Assembly: GCF_014208105.1 (NCBI RefSeq)
Contig: NZ_JACHMQ010000001.1
Location: 5,518,001 to 5,582,000 of the forward strand
Direction: 5' to 3'
Length of the DNA: 64,000 nucleotides
Origin: Actinomadura coerulea
GTDB taxonomy: Bacteria; Actinomycetota; Actinomycetes; Streptosporangiales; Streptosporangiaceae
Shown here in pieces: positions 33,662-41,626 of this stretch (the first letter of the stretch is position 1; each line of letters begins with the position of its first letter). The notes under the pieces are model-generated. The model was not told where the DNA came from. It saw nothing but the letters and a program-made list of their open reading frames with translations, and did not search any database. Made by a program: the position numbers and the translations under genes.

Positions 33662-35074
33662 CTACGAACTGCCACTTGGACCGCCTGAACTCCCGCTGCT
33701 GCCGGTCGGGCCACCGCCTCCGGGGGGCCCGCTGCCTCCGCTTGAGGAACCGGGAGGCGGGGGCTGGTAACTCGGCATCTGGCTGCCGTTGCCTCCGATG
33801 GAGGAGAAGTCGGGAGGGGGAGGCGTGTACGGGGGAACGCTGGAACCGGAAGAGGGGTCGGCCCCCGAGGGACCCTGCGGTCCTCCGTTGCCCGAGCCGC
33901 TCCCCGAGCCGCCGCCGGAACCGCCGCCCGGCCCACCGTTCGGTCCGCCGTTCGGTCCGCCGTTCGGTCCGCCGGTCGGTCCACCGGTCGGTCCGCCAGT
34001 CGGTCCACCGCCTGGGCCGCCACCCGGTCCGCCACCCGGTCCGTTGGGCGGCCTGGGGGTCGCTCCACCGCCGCCCGATCCACCGCCCGAACCGCCGCCT
34101 CTGTTACCCCAACCCCAACTCCAGCCGCCGCCGGAGCGGTTGCGCGGCGCGGGGGCCGCCCCGCCATTACCGCCGCCGCCGCTCGCCAGCAGGCCTGTGA
34201 AGAGACCCGTCGCCGACTTGCGCATGGTGACCGCGGTACCGCCGTAGGTGAAGTGGCCGACCTGGCGGAGGCCGAAGAAGCCCATGCCCTCCGTGGCCAC
34301 GGGCATCACGGCGCGGATGGTCGCCGGCATCGCGAACACCGACCCGCCGACGAGGGCCAGGCCGGCGAGGCGGTCGGCCTCGTACTTGGACGCCATCAGG
34401 GCCAGGGCACTCGCGTCGATCGTCGCGATGACCGGCTGGACCACGACGAAGGCGACCAGCAGGGCGACACATCGCTTGTAGGCGGCATCTCCATACGCGG
34501 TGAACCTGGCCGAGGCGACTGTCGGGAGAATGGCCACCAGGACGATGAGGGCGCCGTTGCGGAAAAGCATCAGAACGAACTGGATCGCCGACGAGAGCGC
34601 CGCGGCGAGGGCGAAGAAGGCCAGAATGAACGACGTGTCGTCCTGGTGCCCGCCGAGGAGGTCGATCCCGCTCTTCCAGTTGTCGATCCAGGCATCGCCC
34701 TTCGGGCCCATGCCCTCGACGATCCAGTGCGAGTACCTCTGCCCGGCGATGTTCAGCAGGTTGACCAGCGTGGCCAGCGTCAGGACGATGACGGCCAGTT
34801 CGAAGAAGTGGGACATCGCCTGCCTGAACGGCTCGCCCTTGCGTCTGACCGCGAGACGGACGGCCGCGACGAGGAAACCGACGAACGCTCCCCCGGCCGT
34901 CATCCAGTTGCTGTACTCGCGGACCCCGTAGAGGACTCCGCCCTTTTCTCCGGTGATCTGCAGGCTGTAGGCGTCGCTCATCCACCAGGTGAGGAACGTC
35001 TGAAAACTCGACAGCGCCCAATCCAGCAGTCTTTCGACGAGCCACGCCCACGCCTGATTGAGGAGATCATCCAT
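33662..35074 (-). CDS. TrbL/VirB6-like polytopic membrane protein with Gly/Pro-rich tail
   Basis: The product is 470 residues. Residues ~45-275 hold six or seven membrane segments (WMTAGGAFVGFLVAAVRLAV, FFELAVIVLTLATLVNLLNI, FRNGALIVLVAILPTVASA). The remaining ~170 residues are a low-complexity Gly/Pro/Ser tail with GGP-x repeats. The topology and position beside SCO6880 fit the TrbL/VirB6 channel component. The tail is probably cytoplasmic or surface-exposed and may vary in length through its tandem repeats. Confidence 0.8.
   Translation of the reverse strand: MDDLLNQAWAWLVERLLDWALSSFQTFLTWWMSDAYSLQITGEKGGVLYGVREYSNWMTAGGAFVGFLVAAVRLAVRRKGEPFRQAMSHFFELAVIVLTLATLVNLLNIAGQRYSHWIVEGMGPKGDAWIDNWKSGIDLLGGHQDDTSFILAFFALAAALSSAIQFVLMLFRNGALIVLVAILPTVASARFTAYGDAAYKRCVALLVAFVVVQPVIATIDASALALMASKYEADRLAGLALVGGSVFAMPATIRAVMPVATEGMGFFGLRQVGHFTYGGTAVTMRKSATGLFTGLLASGGGGNGGAAPAPRNRSGGGWSWGWGNRGGGSGGGSGGGGATPRPPNGPGGGPGGGPGGGPTGGPTGGPTGGPNGGPNGGPNGGPGGGSGGGSGSGSGNGGPQGPSGADPSSGSSVPPYTPPPPDFSSIGGNGSQMPSYQPPPPGSSSGGSGPPGGGGPTGSSGSSGGPSGSS
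33918..34053. repeat. Twelve-base tandem repeats encoding GGP-x units
   Basis: About nine head-to-tail copies of a degenerate 12-base unit (GGTCCGCCGTTC and GGTCCACCGGTC types). On the reverse strand they encode Gly-Gly-Pro-Asn or Gly-Gly-Pro-Thr units in the tail of the TrbL-like protein. Three near-identical copies of the GTTC form lie side by side, so slipped-strand length change is likely. Confidence 0.8.
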
Positions 35075-35143
35075 CAGGAACCACCTGAACGGCGTGGAGG
35101 GGAGGTTGCGAAATCGCTCGACCTGAACACGACGGGCCTTTTC

Positions 35144-36232
35144 TCAGAAGTTATCGATGAGAAGGGTGACGAACGCGAGGGCGAGCCCTGAGCCCGCCAT
35201 CACGCACGCGAGCAGCACCCACTTCAGGTCGGTGGCATGCGCTCCGAACTCCCCCCTCTTGTGTTTGAGCCCCATATTGCCCCCTACCAGGATGAAGCCC
35301 AGGACGCACGCCGTCAGGGCGGTCCATACCATCCATTGGAGGAGGGGTTGTATCGGCTCGGTGACCGCTCCGACGCCCTTGGCGTGGCCGCGCGGCAGCG
35401 ACGCGTCGGGCCTGGCGTTGACGTCCGGCTTCCTGTTGGTGGGGGGCCTGAGTACGGACGACTTCTTGTCAGCATGGTCTTTCTCGCACTGCTTGGGGAA
35501 CATTCCGCTGGTGTGCTGCCACTGATTGCAGAACTCCTTCACTCCCCCCACGCAGTCGATCTTCTCCTGATCGGTCTTCAGATCCCAGCAGGAGTCGTTC
35601 TTCTTGTCTTCCTTCGGCCACTGGGTGGTGTTGCTGGTGTTGCAGTACCCGTCCGGGTCCGAATTGCTTCTGGCGATGCAGACCTTGAACTGGTAATTCG
35701 TAGTGCGCTTGTAGTCGGGAATCTCGGCCTCTTTGCAGTGGCCCTTGGAACCGATGTGCGCGAAGGCCACCTCTTTCCCGTCGAGGATGGCGTAGCCGCG
35801 CGCGACGTGGTCGTCGGAGTTGGCGTCGCAGATCCTGATCCGGCCCGACTCGGGGTCGAACTGGAGCTTGCCGCCGGGATCGGTGTCGATCGACTCGATG
35901 TCCTCCGTCTTGTCCCAGTCGATCTCCGCCCTCAGCGCCGCGAAGCCGGCGGTCCGCACCCGGACCGGTCCCTGGACGGCCGGGAAGGCCTCGACCGCGA
36001 GTCGCGCCGGGCCCGCGGCGAGCGGATCGGCCGGTTGAGAGCGTTCCAAGGAGGCCTCCCCGCGCTGCCCGTTCAGGACGACCTCGGGTGCGGGTGCGGG
36101 GAGAAGGCTGATCGTGAGCAGGGCGGCGCCCAGCGCGAGGAGCGCGGCGGCCAGGACCGACACGCGCCGGTGCGCGGGCGCCCGGCTCGTGCGACCCCCA
36201 CCGCGCGCGCGCAGCCGCCGGGGAACCGGCAT
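35144..36232 (-). CDS. Membrane protein of the T4SS-like locus with Cys-rich extracytoplasmic domain
   Basis: The product is 362 residues from ATG 36232, which overlaps the stop of the upstream gene as TGATG. One membrane segment follows a basic N-terminus (AAALLALGAALLTISLLP). An exported domain of ~200 residues has about ten Cys (ICDAN, HCKEAE, VCIARS, YCNTS, SCWD, DCVGG, FCNQW, QCEKD), likely disulfide-bonded. Two C-terminal segments follow (MVWTALTACVLGFILVGG and VLLACVMAGSGLALAFV). The C-terminal pair resembles the 102-residue pilin-like protein next door, suggesting a pilin-like domain carrying a large surface domain. No family recognised. Confidence 0.7.
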   Translation of the reverse strand: MPVPRRLRARGGGRTSRAPAHRRVSVLAAALLALGAALLTISLLPAPAPEVVLNGQRGEASLERSQPADPLAAGPARLAVEAFPAVQGPVRVRTAGFAALRAEIDWDKTEDIESIDTDPGGKLQFDPESGRIRICDANSDDHVARGYAILDGKEVAFAHIGSKGHCKEAEIPDYKRTTNYQFKVCIARSNSDPDGYCNTSNTTQWPKEDKKNDSCWDLKTDQEKIDCVGGVKEFCNQWQHTSGMFPKQCEKDHADKKSSVLRPPTNRKPDVNARPDASLPRGHAKGVGAVTEPIQPLLQWMVWTALTACVLGFILVGGNMGLKHKRGEFGAHATDLKWVLLACVMAGSGLALAFVTLLIDNF

Positions 36233-36540
36233 CAAGCCGCGAGGTTTCTGACGATCAGTCCCGCGCTCACGATGAGCAGGCAGCCGAAGCCCACGATGAA
36301 CATGCTTCCGAGGTGACTGCCCCCCTCACCCTTCTTGTGCTGGATCCCCATCCGGGCGCCGATGATGACGAAACCCGCCACGCAGGCGAGCAGGCCGCCC
36401 CACGCCGCCCAGCCCAGCAGCTTCTCGATCTTCTTCGCGAATGGCGGCGCCTCACCCTGCCCGGGGTTCGGGATGTCCCTGGCGAGAGCTGCCGCATGGT
36501 CGAGCAGGTGGGCCGTCCACGTGATCGTCGCGTCGAGCAT
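36232..36540 (-). CDS. Small two-segment membrane protein, VirB2/pilin-like
   Basis: The product is 102 residues. Two hydrophobic segments (LLGWAAWGGLLACVAGFVII and FIVGFGCLLIVSAGLIVRNL) flank a short basic loop (ARMGIQHKKGEGG). This hairpin with Gly and Ala is the layout of VirB2/TrbC pilins, without a clear cleaved leader. First gene of the leftward T4SS-like operon and coupled to the next gene by TGATG. Confidence 0.65.
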   Translation of the reverse strand: MLDATITWTAHLLDHAAALARDIPNPGQGEAPPFAKKIEKLLGWAAWGGLLACVAGFVIIGARMGIQHKKGEGGSHLGSMFIVGFGCLLIVSAGLIVRNLAA

Positions 36541-36793
36541 GCGCGTCCTCCGAGATGATGCGATGGGGTTGTGTCCGGCCGAAGTCGGCGGACGGCGACT
36601 TGGCCAGGCTCACCGGCGCACGTCGCGGCGCACCCGCCGTCCGCGCGATCGATAGGCCTCTTCCCGGAAGGGGTCGCCGCCTGTCAGCGCTGGACCGGCG
36701 GGGCTCCTTCCGAGCACGGTTCTGTTACTTGTACTGGACGGTCCGGGCGCCGCACTGATCGTCAAGCGCCGCCGGGCGGCGACTGTGTTGCGA

Positions 36794-37423
36794 TCAGGCG
36801 GGGGCCGGACCGCCCACATCGCGGACCAGACGCGCGTAGGCGGGGGGAAGCCTCACCTTGTCCGGAGGGTCGCCGAGACGGAAGGCCTCGACCCACGGCA
36901 GGTCCCAGAGTCGCGGAACGCCGCCGGCGATCAAACGCATGAGGTCCGCCAGCGGTTTCGGACGCTTTCCGGGAGCGTCGGCCACCACGGCCAGACCGAT
37001 CAGTTGGACGCCCGGGAGGACTCCCGCGGCCCACTGCGCCACGGCCGCCTGGGCGGCGCACAGCCCCGCGGCGTGGCTCCTGGCGACCAGGAGCACCTGG
37101 GACTGCCCAGGGGGTGCAGGCGTCGGCCAGTAGCGTCCCGCGCTCACACTGTTGGGGATGAGCGCGGCGAGTGTGGAGGAGCCGGCTCCCCCGTGACAGG
37201 AGGAGAGCCAGATCCCTGGAGCTCGTCCGTTGTAGCTGACCAGTCCGAGCGCACTCCTCGGCACCGGTCCTTGTTCTGCTGGTATGACCGCCTGCGCAGC
37301 ATACCCCTCATGCTGAGGTCGGCTCTGCTGAACTTGATACGCCGACGCGCCCGGCGTGCTCGGCAGAGCCACGGGGCCGGTCCCCCCGCGCTGCGGGGCA
37401 TGGCTCTCTGTCGCCCGCACCAC
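36794..37423 (-). CDS. DUF6668-like protein with degenerate P-loop, T4SS-associated
   Basis: The product is 209 residues, GTG start. The motif IWLSSCHGGAGSSTLAALIP resembles the Walker A of ParA/MinD-like GTPases and ATPases. It lacks the canonical Gly-Lys, reading G-A-G-S-S-T. LLVARSHAAGLCAAQAAV and GLAVVADAPGKRPKPLADLM follow as in that fold. Proteins like this accompany SCO6880 loci in actinomycetes; my family label is from memory. It may be a non-hydrolysing scaffold. It is 253 bases upstream of the pilin-like gene on the same strand; that space has no clear promoter. Confidence 0.6.
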   Translation of the reverse strand: MVRATESHAPQRGGTGPVALPSTPGASAYQVQQSRPQHEGYAAQAVIPAEQGPVPRSALGLVSYNGRAPGIWLSSCHGGAGSSTLAALIPNSVSAGRYWPTPAPPGQSQVLLVARSHAAGLCAAQAAVAQWAAGVLPGVQLIGLAVVADAPGKRPKPLADLMRLIAGGVPRLWDLPWVEAFRLGDPPDKVRLPPAYARLVRDVGGPAPA

Positions 37424-37767
37424 GGGTGCCCACCTCCGGGAAAGTCACGAGCGGCTCTGCTCTGGCCTGCTGGCTCCGCACCGACGGAGATCAACCTACT
37501 GGGACCGACCGTCCGCGAGCCGCCGCTCCCGTCAACCCGTCGGCCCCGAGGTCTCCTGACACCCGCTCCGCGCGATGACCGCGGGACGCACCTTGCATCA
37601 CCGCGCGTTGACCGCACTGTCTTGGTCGGCGGGTCCTTGCAGGCGGGGCACGCCCGAAGAGGACGCCGACGGTGGCGGCCCGGCCTTCCGGCCAAGGCGG
37701 AAGGAGCGGCGACGCCACCGCCGATCTGGGAGGGCCACATCATCAACCGTTCCGGGAACGATCCCCG
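37424..37767. other. Divergent intergenic region of the T4SS-like locus
   Basis: This 344-base region lies between the DUF6668-like gene (-) and the lytic transglycosylase gene (+). I see no convincing gene. An isolated TTGACC at 37608-37613 could be a -35 but has no good -10 at 16-18 bases. Promoters for both directions must lie here but cannot be assigned by eye. Confidence 0.3.
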
Positions 37768-38976
37768 ATGGTGACCTTCAGCCTGGGCAAGTTGATCTTC
37801 AGGACGGGCTGCCTCGGGTCGCTCGCGATCTCAGCGCTCCTGGTCGCGGCGATGTTCGTGGCCGTCCAGAACGTCCTCGCGCCCGGCGTCACCTTCGCGT
37901 GCGGGCCGGCGAATCCGAACGGTCCCGAACTGCTGAGCCCGGCGCCGAAGCCGAGCCGGACCGGCGGCCCGACCGTGGCGCCGGTGGTCTACCGCCGTGC
38001 TCAGGCCGGAGGATCCCCCGACTCCGGAGCCGTGCAGAACGTGCAGAACGTGCAGAACGTGCAGAACGTGCGGAACGTCGCCGCGGCGGCCAAGGCCCCC
38101 ACGGACAGCATTCCCGCCAACTACGTCCAGCTGTACAAGGCCGCGGGACCGAAGTACGGCATTCCGTGGTACGTGCTCGCCGGGATCGGAAAGGTGGAGA
38201 CCGACCATGGACGGTCCAGACTTCCGGGCGTTTCCTCAGGGGAGAACTTCGCCGGTGCGGGCGGCCCCATGCAGTTCCTGCAAAGCACCTTCAACGCTTA
38301 TGCGGTCGACGGCAACAACGACGGGCGAAAGAGCCGCTACGACCCGGCGGATGCGATTTTCAGCGCCGCGAACTACCTGCACGCAAGCGGCGCGCCCGGC
38401 GACACCAGAAAGGCGATCTTCGCCTACAACCATTCCACGGACTATGTGAACCTGGTGCTGTCCTGGGCCCAGCGCTACGCGGGCGGCAAGTTCTCCCTCG
38501 GCGGCCAGAACAATGCCGGAGCGTCATGCACCTCGTTCGGCAACGGCGGCAACTGGAAGCCGGGATCGACCTGCCCCGCCGGCACGGGCTTCGTCGAAGG
38601 CCACATCACGAGGCGGACGGCCTGCGTCCGCGACCAGATCAAGACCCTGTTCGGCGTCCCCCGCGGGATCGGCTGCTACCGCGCCAACGGCGGGATCCCC
38701 GGCGGCGGCGAACACCCTCTCGGCCGCGCCTGCGACTTCATGATCAGCTCAGGCGCGCCGAACGCCCGCGAAGTCCAGCTCGGCTACGACATCGCCAACT
38801 GGAGCAAGGCCAACGCCGGGCGCCTCGGCATCCAGTACATCATCTACCGCCAGCACATCTGGAGCCCCGCCAGGGCCGGCGAGGGCTGGCGGCAGATGGG
38901 GGACCGCGGCAGCCTGACGGCGAACCACTACGACCACGTCCACATCTCCGTGCTGGGCGACACACGTGCCGCCTGA
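37768..38976 (+). CDS. Secreted lytic transglycosylase, VirB1-like
   Basis: The product is 402 residues. An N-terminal membrane anchor or signal (GSLAISALLVAAMFVAVQNV), a linker with a V-Q-N repeat, and an SLT domain follow. Catalytic Glu144 lies in AGIGKVETDHGRS, followed by GGPMQFLQSTF and KAIFAYNHSTDYVNLVL. The C-terminal ~170 residues (from TACVRDQIKTLFG, then GGEHPLGRACDFMISSG and NHYDHVHISV) resemble the ARB_07466/DUF type with likely metal-binding His and Asp residues, as in D,D-peptidase folds. It probably opens the peptidoglycan for the T4SS. Start ATG 37768 is chosen because the signal follows directly. Confidence 0.85.
   Translation: MVTFSLGKLIFRTGCLGSLAISALLVAAMFVAVQNVLAPGVTFACGPANPNGPELLSPAPKPSRTGGPTVAPVVYRRAQAGGSPDSGAVQNVQNVQNVQNVRNVAAAAKAPTDSIPANYVQLYKAAGPKYGIPWYVLAGIGKVETDHGRSRLPGVSSGENFAGAGGPMQFLQSTFNAYAVDGNNDGRKSRYDPADAIFSAANYLHASGAPGDTRKAIFAYNHSTDYVNLVLSWAQRYAGGKFSLGGQNNAGASCTSFGNGGNWKPGSTCPAGTGFVEGHITRRTACVRDQIKTLFGVPRGIGCYRANGGIPGGGEHPLGRACDFMISSGAPNAREVQLGYDIANWSKANAGRLGIQYIIYRQHIWSPARAGEGWRQMGDRGSLTANHYDHVHISVLGDTRAA
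38029..38078 (+). repeat. Nine-base tandem repeat in the transglycosylase linker
   Basis: GTGCAGAAC occurs four times in tandem, then once as GTGCGGAAC. It encodes Val-Gln-Asn repeats between the membrane anchor and the SLT domain. Because the unit is a multiple of three, copy-number change would only alter linker length. Confidence 0.8.
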
Positions 38977-39037
38977 CCACCGGGCCGCCCGGCCACGCCG
39001 CGGCACGGACTCGCCCGCCACCCTTCAGAAGGAGCCC

Positions 39038-39628
39038 ATGGCCGCCCCCGGACGCCCGCCGCGCGTCGTGTTCCTCGCGGCGCTCACCTGCGCCATCGCC
39101 TCCTGCGGGATGCCCCGGGCCACGCCGGCCGCCAGCACCACCCCCACGCCCGCCCCTGCGATCTCCTCTCCGGCACCTGCGACCGCGTCCCCGAAAGTGC
39201 CCGGCGGCCTGCCCGACCTCACGCGGCTCGACCAGGACGACGCCACGGCGGTGTCCAGGGCCGCGCTCACCTTGATGTGGATCGTCGACTCCACCACCGA
39301 TCGCAGCCAGCGCGACGCCTACCAGCGGGCGATCCCCCTTCTGGACGAGTTCTACAAGGTGTCCGTCGCCGACCAGCCCGGCGGCGTTGTCCCCGGGCAG
39401 TGGATCGAGCACCACGCCTACGCCAGAGTTCGCCTCACCCGGCGAACCCCCGAAGGCGACGTCCCCGCCGACACGCCCACACTGGCTCACCGGGGATGGG
39501 AGATCACCGTCACGCCCACCGGCCGGGACGGGTGGAAGGGCGCCCCCGTCCACGTCAACGCGTTCGTCACTCTCCGGCGCAAGGATCCGAGCGCCCCGTG
39601 GCGCGTCTCGGCGGTCGGAACCGCTTGA
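39038..39628 (+). CDS. Putative lipoprotein of the T4SS-like locus
   Basis: The product is 196 residues. The lipobox-like CAIASC places a lipidated Cys at residue 23. A Thr/Pro/Ala-rich linker (residues 30-60) leads to an exported domain: LDQDDATAVSRAALTLMWIV, then VTPTGRDGWKG and NAFVTLRRKDPSAPWRVSAV. This part has the NTF2-like/VirB8-like feel of conjugal accessory proteins (helix, then a curved beta sheet), but that is by eye. AAGGAG precedes ATG 39038 by 4 bases. It lies between the transglycosylase and VirD4-like genes, as expected for a VirB8-like component. Confidence 0.6.
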   Translation: MAAPGRPPRVVFLAALTCAIASCGMPRATPAASTTPTPAPAISSPAPATASPKVPGGLPDLTRLDQDDATAVSRAALTLMWIVDSTTDRSQRDAYQRAIPLLDEFYKVSVADQPGGVVPGQWIEHHAYARVRLTRRTPEGDVPADTPTLAHRGWEITVTPTGRDGWKGAPVHVNAFVTLRRKDPSAPWRVSAVGTA

Positions 39629-39663
39629 ACCGCACATCGGGACATCACGATTGAGGAGGCTCT

Positions 39664-41481
39664 ATGGCCGGTAACAGCGATGACGACGTTTACGTGGTCT
39701 TCATCGGTATTGGCTTTGTGAGTGCGCTGCTGGGCGGGGCCAGCAGTTTCCTGACGTGGCTGGCGGGCCAGTTGTCCGGGGTCCTCTCGGGCGGTGGATG
39801 GCCGGATTCCAGCCCGTCGGACTGCTTGCGCATCACCTATAACCTCCTGCGCCATCCGAACGATCCGCGCGGTGCGTGGCCGCCCGCGGCCGCGGCCGCC
39901 CTGGGGTCGGCCCCCGTCTTCTTCGGCCTGCTCGCCGTGCTGCTCCTGGCGATGGCCCTGGGCGCCTACATCCTGATCCGACTCCTGCTGAACTGGCGGC
40001 GCCACCGGACGTGGCGCCGGCTGCGGCTGGGGTTCGCCTCCGGCTGGGAGGTCCGCAAGCTGCTGAGCGCCCGGACCGTCCAGAGCAAGGCCGCCCAGGT
40101 CCGGCCGTCCACGCAGAACGTTCCCGCGCGCTCGGTGAAGCCCGAGGATGTCGGGTTCTACATCGGGAGGGACATCAGGTCCCGCCGGAAGCTGTACGCG
40201 TCCCTGGAGGACACCGCGATCATCCTCGCGGCGCCGCGGCAGGGGAAGGACGTGCACTTCGTCACGCCGTTCACCATCGACGCGCCCGGCCCCTGCATCG
40301 TCACGTCCAGCCGCCGGGAGACGTTCATCAACACGGCCATGGTGCGGTCGCAGTTCGGCGAGGTGTACGTCTTCGACCCGTACAACTGGACCGGCTGGCC
40401 GAACCGGATGCGCTGGTCGCCGCTGCAGGGCTGCGAGGACCCGAACGTGTGCGCGGTCCGGTCGGGGACGCTCGTCCAGTCGAGCGGTTTCGACCTCGGG
40501 CATGAAGGCGGCAAGCTGCTCAGCGGCATTGTCACCATCATCCGCTGCCTGCTGCACGCCGGTGCGATCGGCAGGCTCAACTTCCGCGAGGTGATGCGCT
40601 GGGTCTACGAGGCCAACGGGGAGGAGGCGCTGGAGATCCTGCGCCAGGGCGAGCGCGAGGGGCGGGTCGCCCCCGGCTACCCGGGGCAGCTCGAGTTCAA
40701 CATGCGGAACCAGGACCTGTGGGCCGGAGTGATCCAGGTCATGTCGTGCTTCTCGCAGCCCGAGGTGCTGGAGGACTGCACGCCGGACCCCGGGGAGGAG
40801 TTCGACTTCAGGAAGTTCCTCCAGGGCCGGAACACCCTGTACTTCGTCGCCAAGAAGCAGAGCGACTGGGGAGGCATCGCCCCCATCGTCACGACCATCA
40901 TCGAGCAGTACTTCCGCAGCGCGCGGGGCACGGCGATGAAGAATCCGAGCGGACGCCTCGACCCGCCGCTGACGTTCGAACTGAACCAGGTGGCCGACAT
41001 CTGCCCCCTCGGCGGCCTGGCCACCTACATGGGCGAGTCCGGCGGCTACTCGATCAGCGTGCACGTCTACCTGACGTCGCTGGCGGAGGCCCGCAAGGTG
41101 TGGGGCACGGACGGTGCCGCGTCCCTGTGGGACAACGCCACAGTCAAGATCATTTCGGGCGGCTCCGGCACGGTCAAGGACCTCTCCGACCTCGCCGACC
41201 TCGTGGGCAAGCACGAGGGGAAGCACATCCTCAGCCCCGAGGAGCTGCGGACCATGCCCTTCGGCCGCGCCGCCGTCGTCGCCGGCACCGCCCGTCCCGT
41301 CGAGATGTGGCTCACTCCCTGGTGGAAGCGCGGCGACCGGGACGCCATCGCCAGGGGCAAGGCGGCGGCCGAGGCGATGATCCAGAAAATGCACGCCGGT
41401 CAGCCGACCGTGACCGCCACGGCCCACGAGGCGGCCGCGCCGGGCGACGAGGGAGGGGACGGATCGGTCGTCGTCTGGTGA
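39664..41481 (+). CDS. VirD4/TraG-like coupling protein with altered ATPase motifs
   Basis: The product is 605 residues. Two N-terminal membrane segments (FIGIGFVSALLGGASSFLTW and FFGLLAVLLLAMALGAYILI) precede a RecA-like domain with the TraG/VirD4 layout. Walker A is APRQGKDVHF, where Lys195 is kept but the usual Ser/Thr is Asp196. Walker B is FELNQVADICPL; the family normally has L-D-E at that place, so Asp-Glu became Asn441-Gln442. Strand and helix order and length are otherwise normal. It should dock substrates to the T4SS but may not hydrolyse ATP. GAGGAGG precedes the ATG. Confidence 0.82.
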   Translation: MAGNSDDDVYVVFIGIGFVSALLGGASSFLTWLAGQLSGVLSGGGWPDSSPSDCLRITYNLLRHPNDPRGAWPPAAAAALGSAPVFFGLLAVLLLAMALGAYILIRLLLNWRRHRTWRRLRLGFASGWEVRKLLSARTVQSKAAQVRPSTQNVPARSVKPEDVGFYIGRDIRSRRKLYASLEDTAIILAAPRQGKDVHFVTPFTIDAPGPCIVTSSRRETFINTAMVRSQFGEVYVFDPYNWTGWPNRMRWSPLQGCEDPNVCAVRSGTLVQSSGFDLGHEGGKLLSGIVTIIRCLLHAGAIGRLNFREVMRWVYEANGEEALEILRQGEREGRVAPGYPGQLEFNMRNQDLWAGVIQVMSCFSQPEVLEDCTPDPGEEFDFRKFLQGRNTLYFVAKKQSDWGGIAPIVTTIIEQYFRSARGTAMKNPSGRLDPPLTFELNQVADICPLGGLATYMGESGGYSISVHVYLTSLAEARKVWGTDGAASLWDNATVKIISGGSGTVKDLSDLADLVGKHEGKHILSPEELRTMPFGRAAVVAGTARPVEMWLTPWWKRGDRDAIARGKAAAEAMIQKMHAGQPTVTATAHEAAAPGDEGGDGSVVVW

Positions 41482-41587
41482 GACCGGGTGGCGGATCGGA
41501 TGCCCGACGGGGTTGCGCAATGACGGCGCGCACGGACGTCTAGAAGGGATGGGCAATACATCCGACAGGTCAGCGAGGAGGGTCTCT

Positions 41588-41626
41588 GTGCCGACGTCCG
41601 ACCTTCTCGACCGGGGCCTGAGGTAA
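41588..41626 (+). CDS. Twelve-codon upstream frame coupled to the pseudokinase gene
   Basis: GTG 41588 follows GAGGAGG at good spacing and encodes MPTSDLLDRGLR. Its TAA overlaps the ATG of the next gene (TAATG). The pseudokinase ATG has only a weak GAGG of its own. The mini-frame may therefore deliver ribosomes to it, or act in translational control. Confidence 0.35.
   Translation: MPTSDLLDRGLR

Noticed and set aside
33918..34053. Possible CRISPR array
   Set aside because: The repeats are 12 bases, head to tail, without spacers, and keep reading frame in a Gly-rich protein tail. No Cas gene is present.
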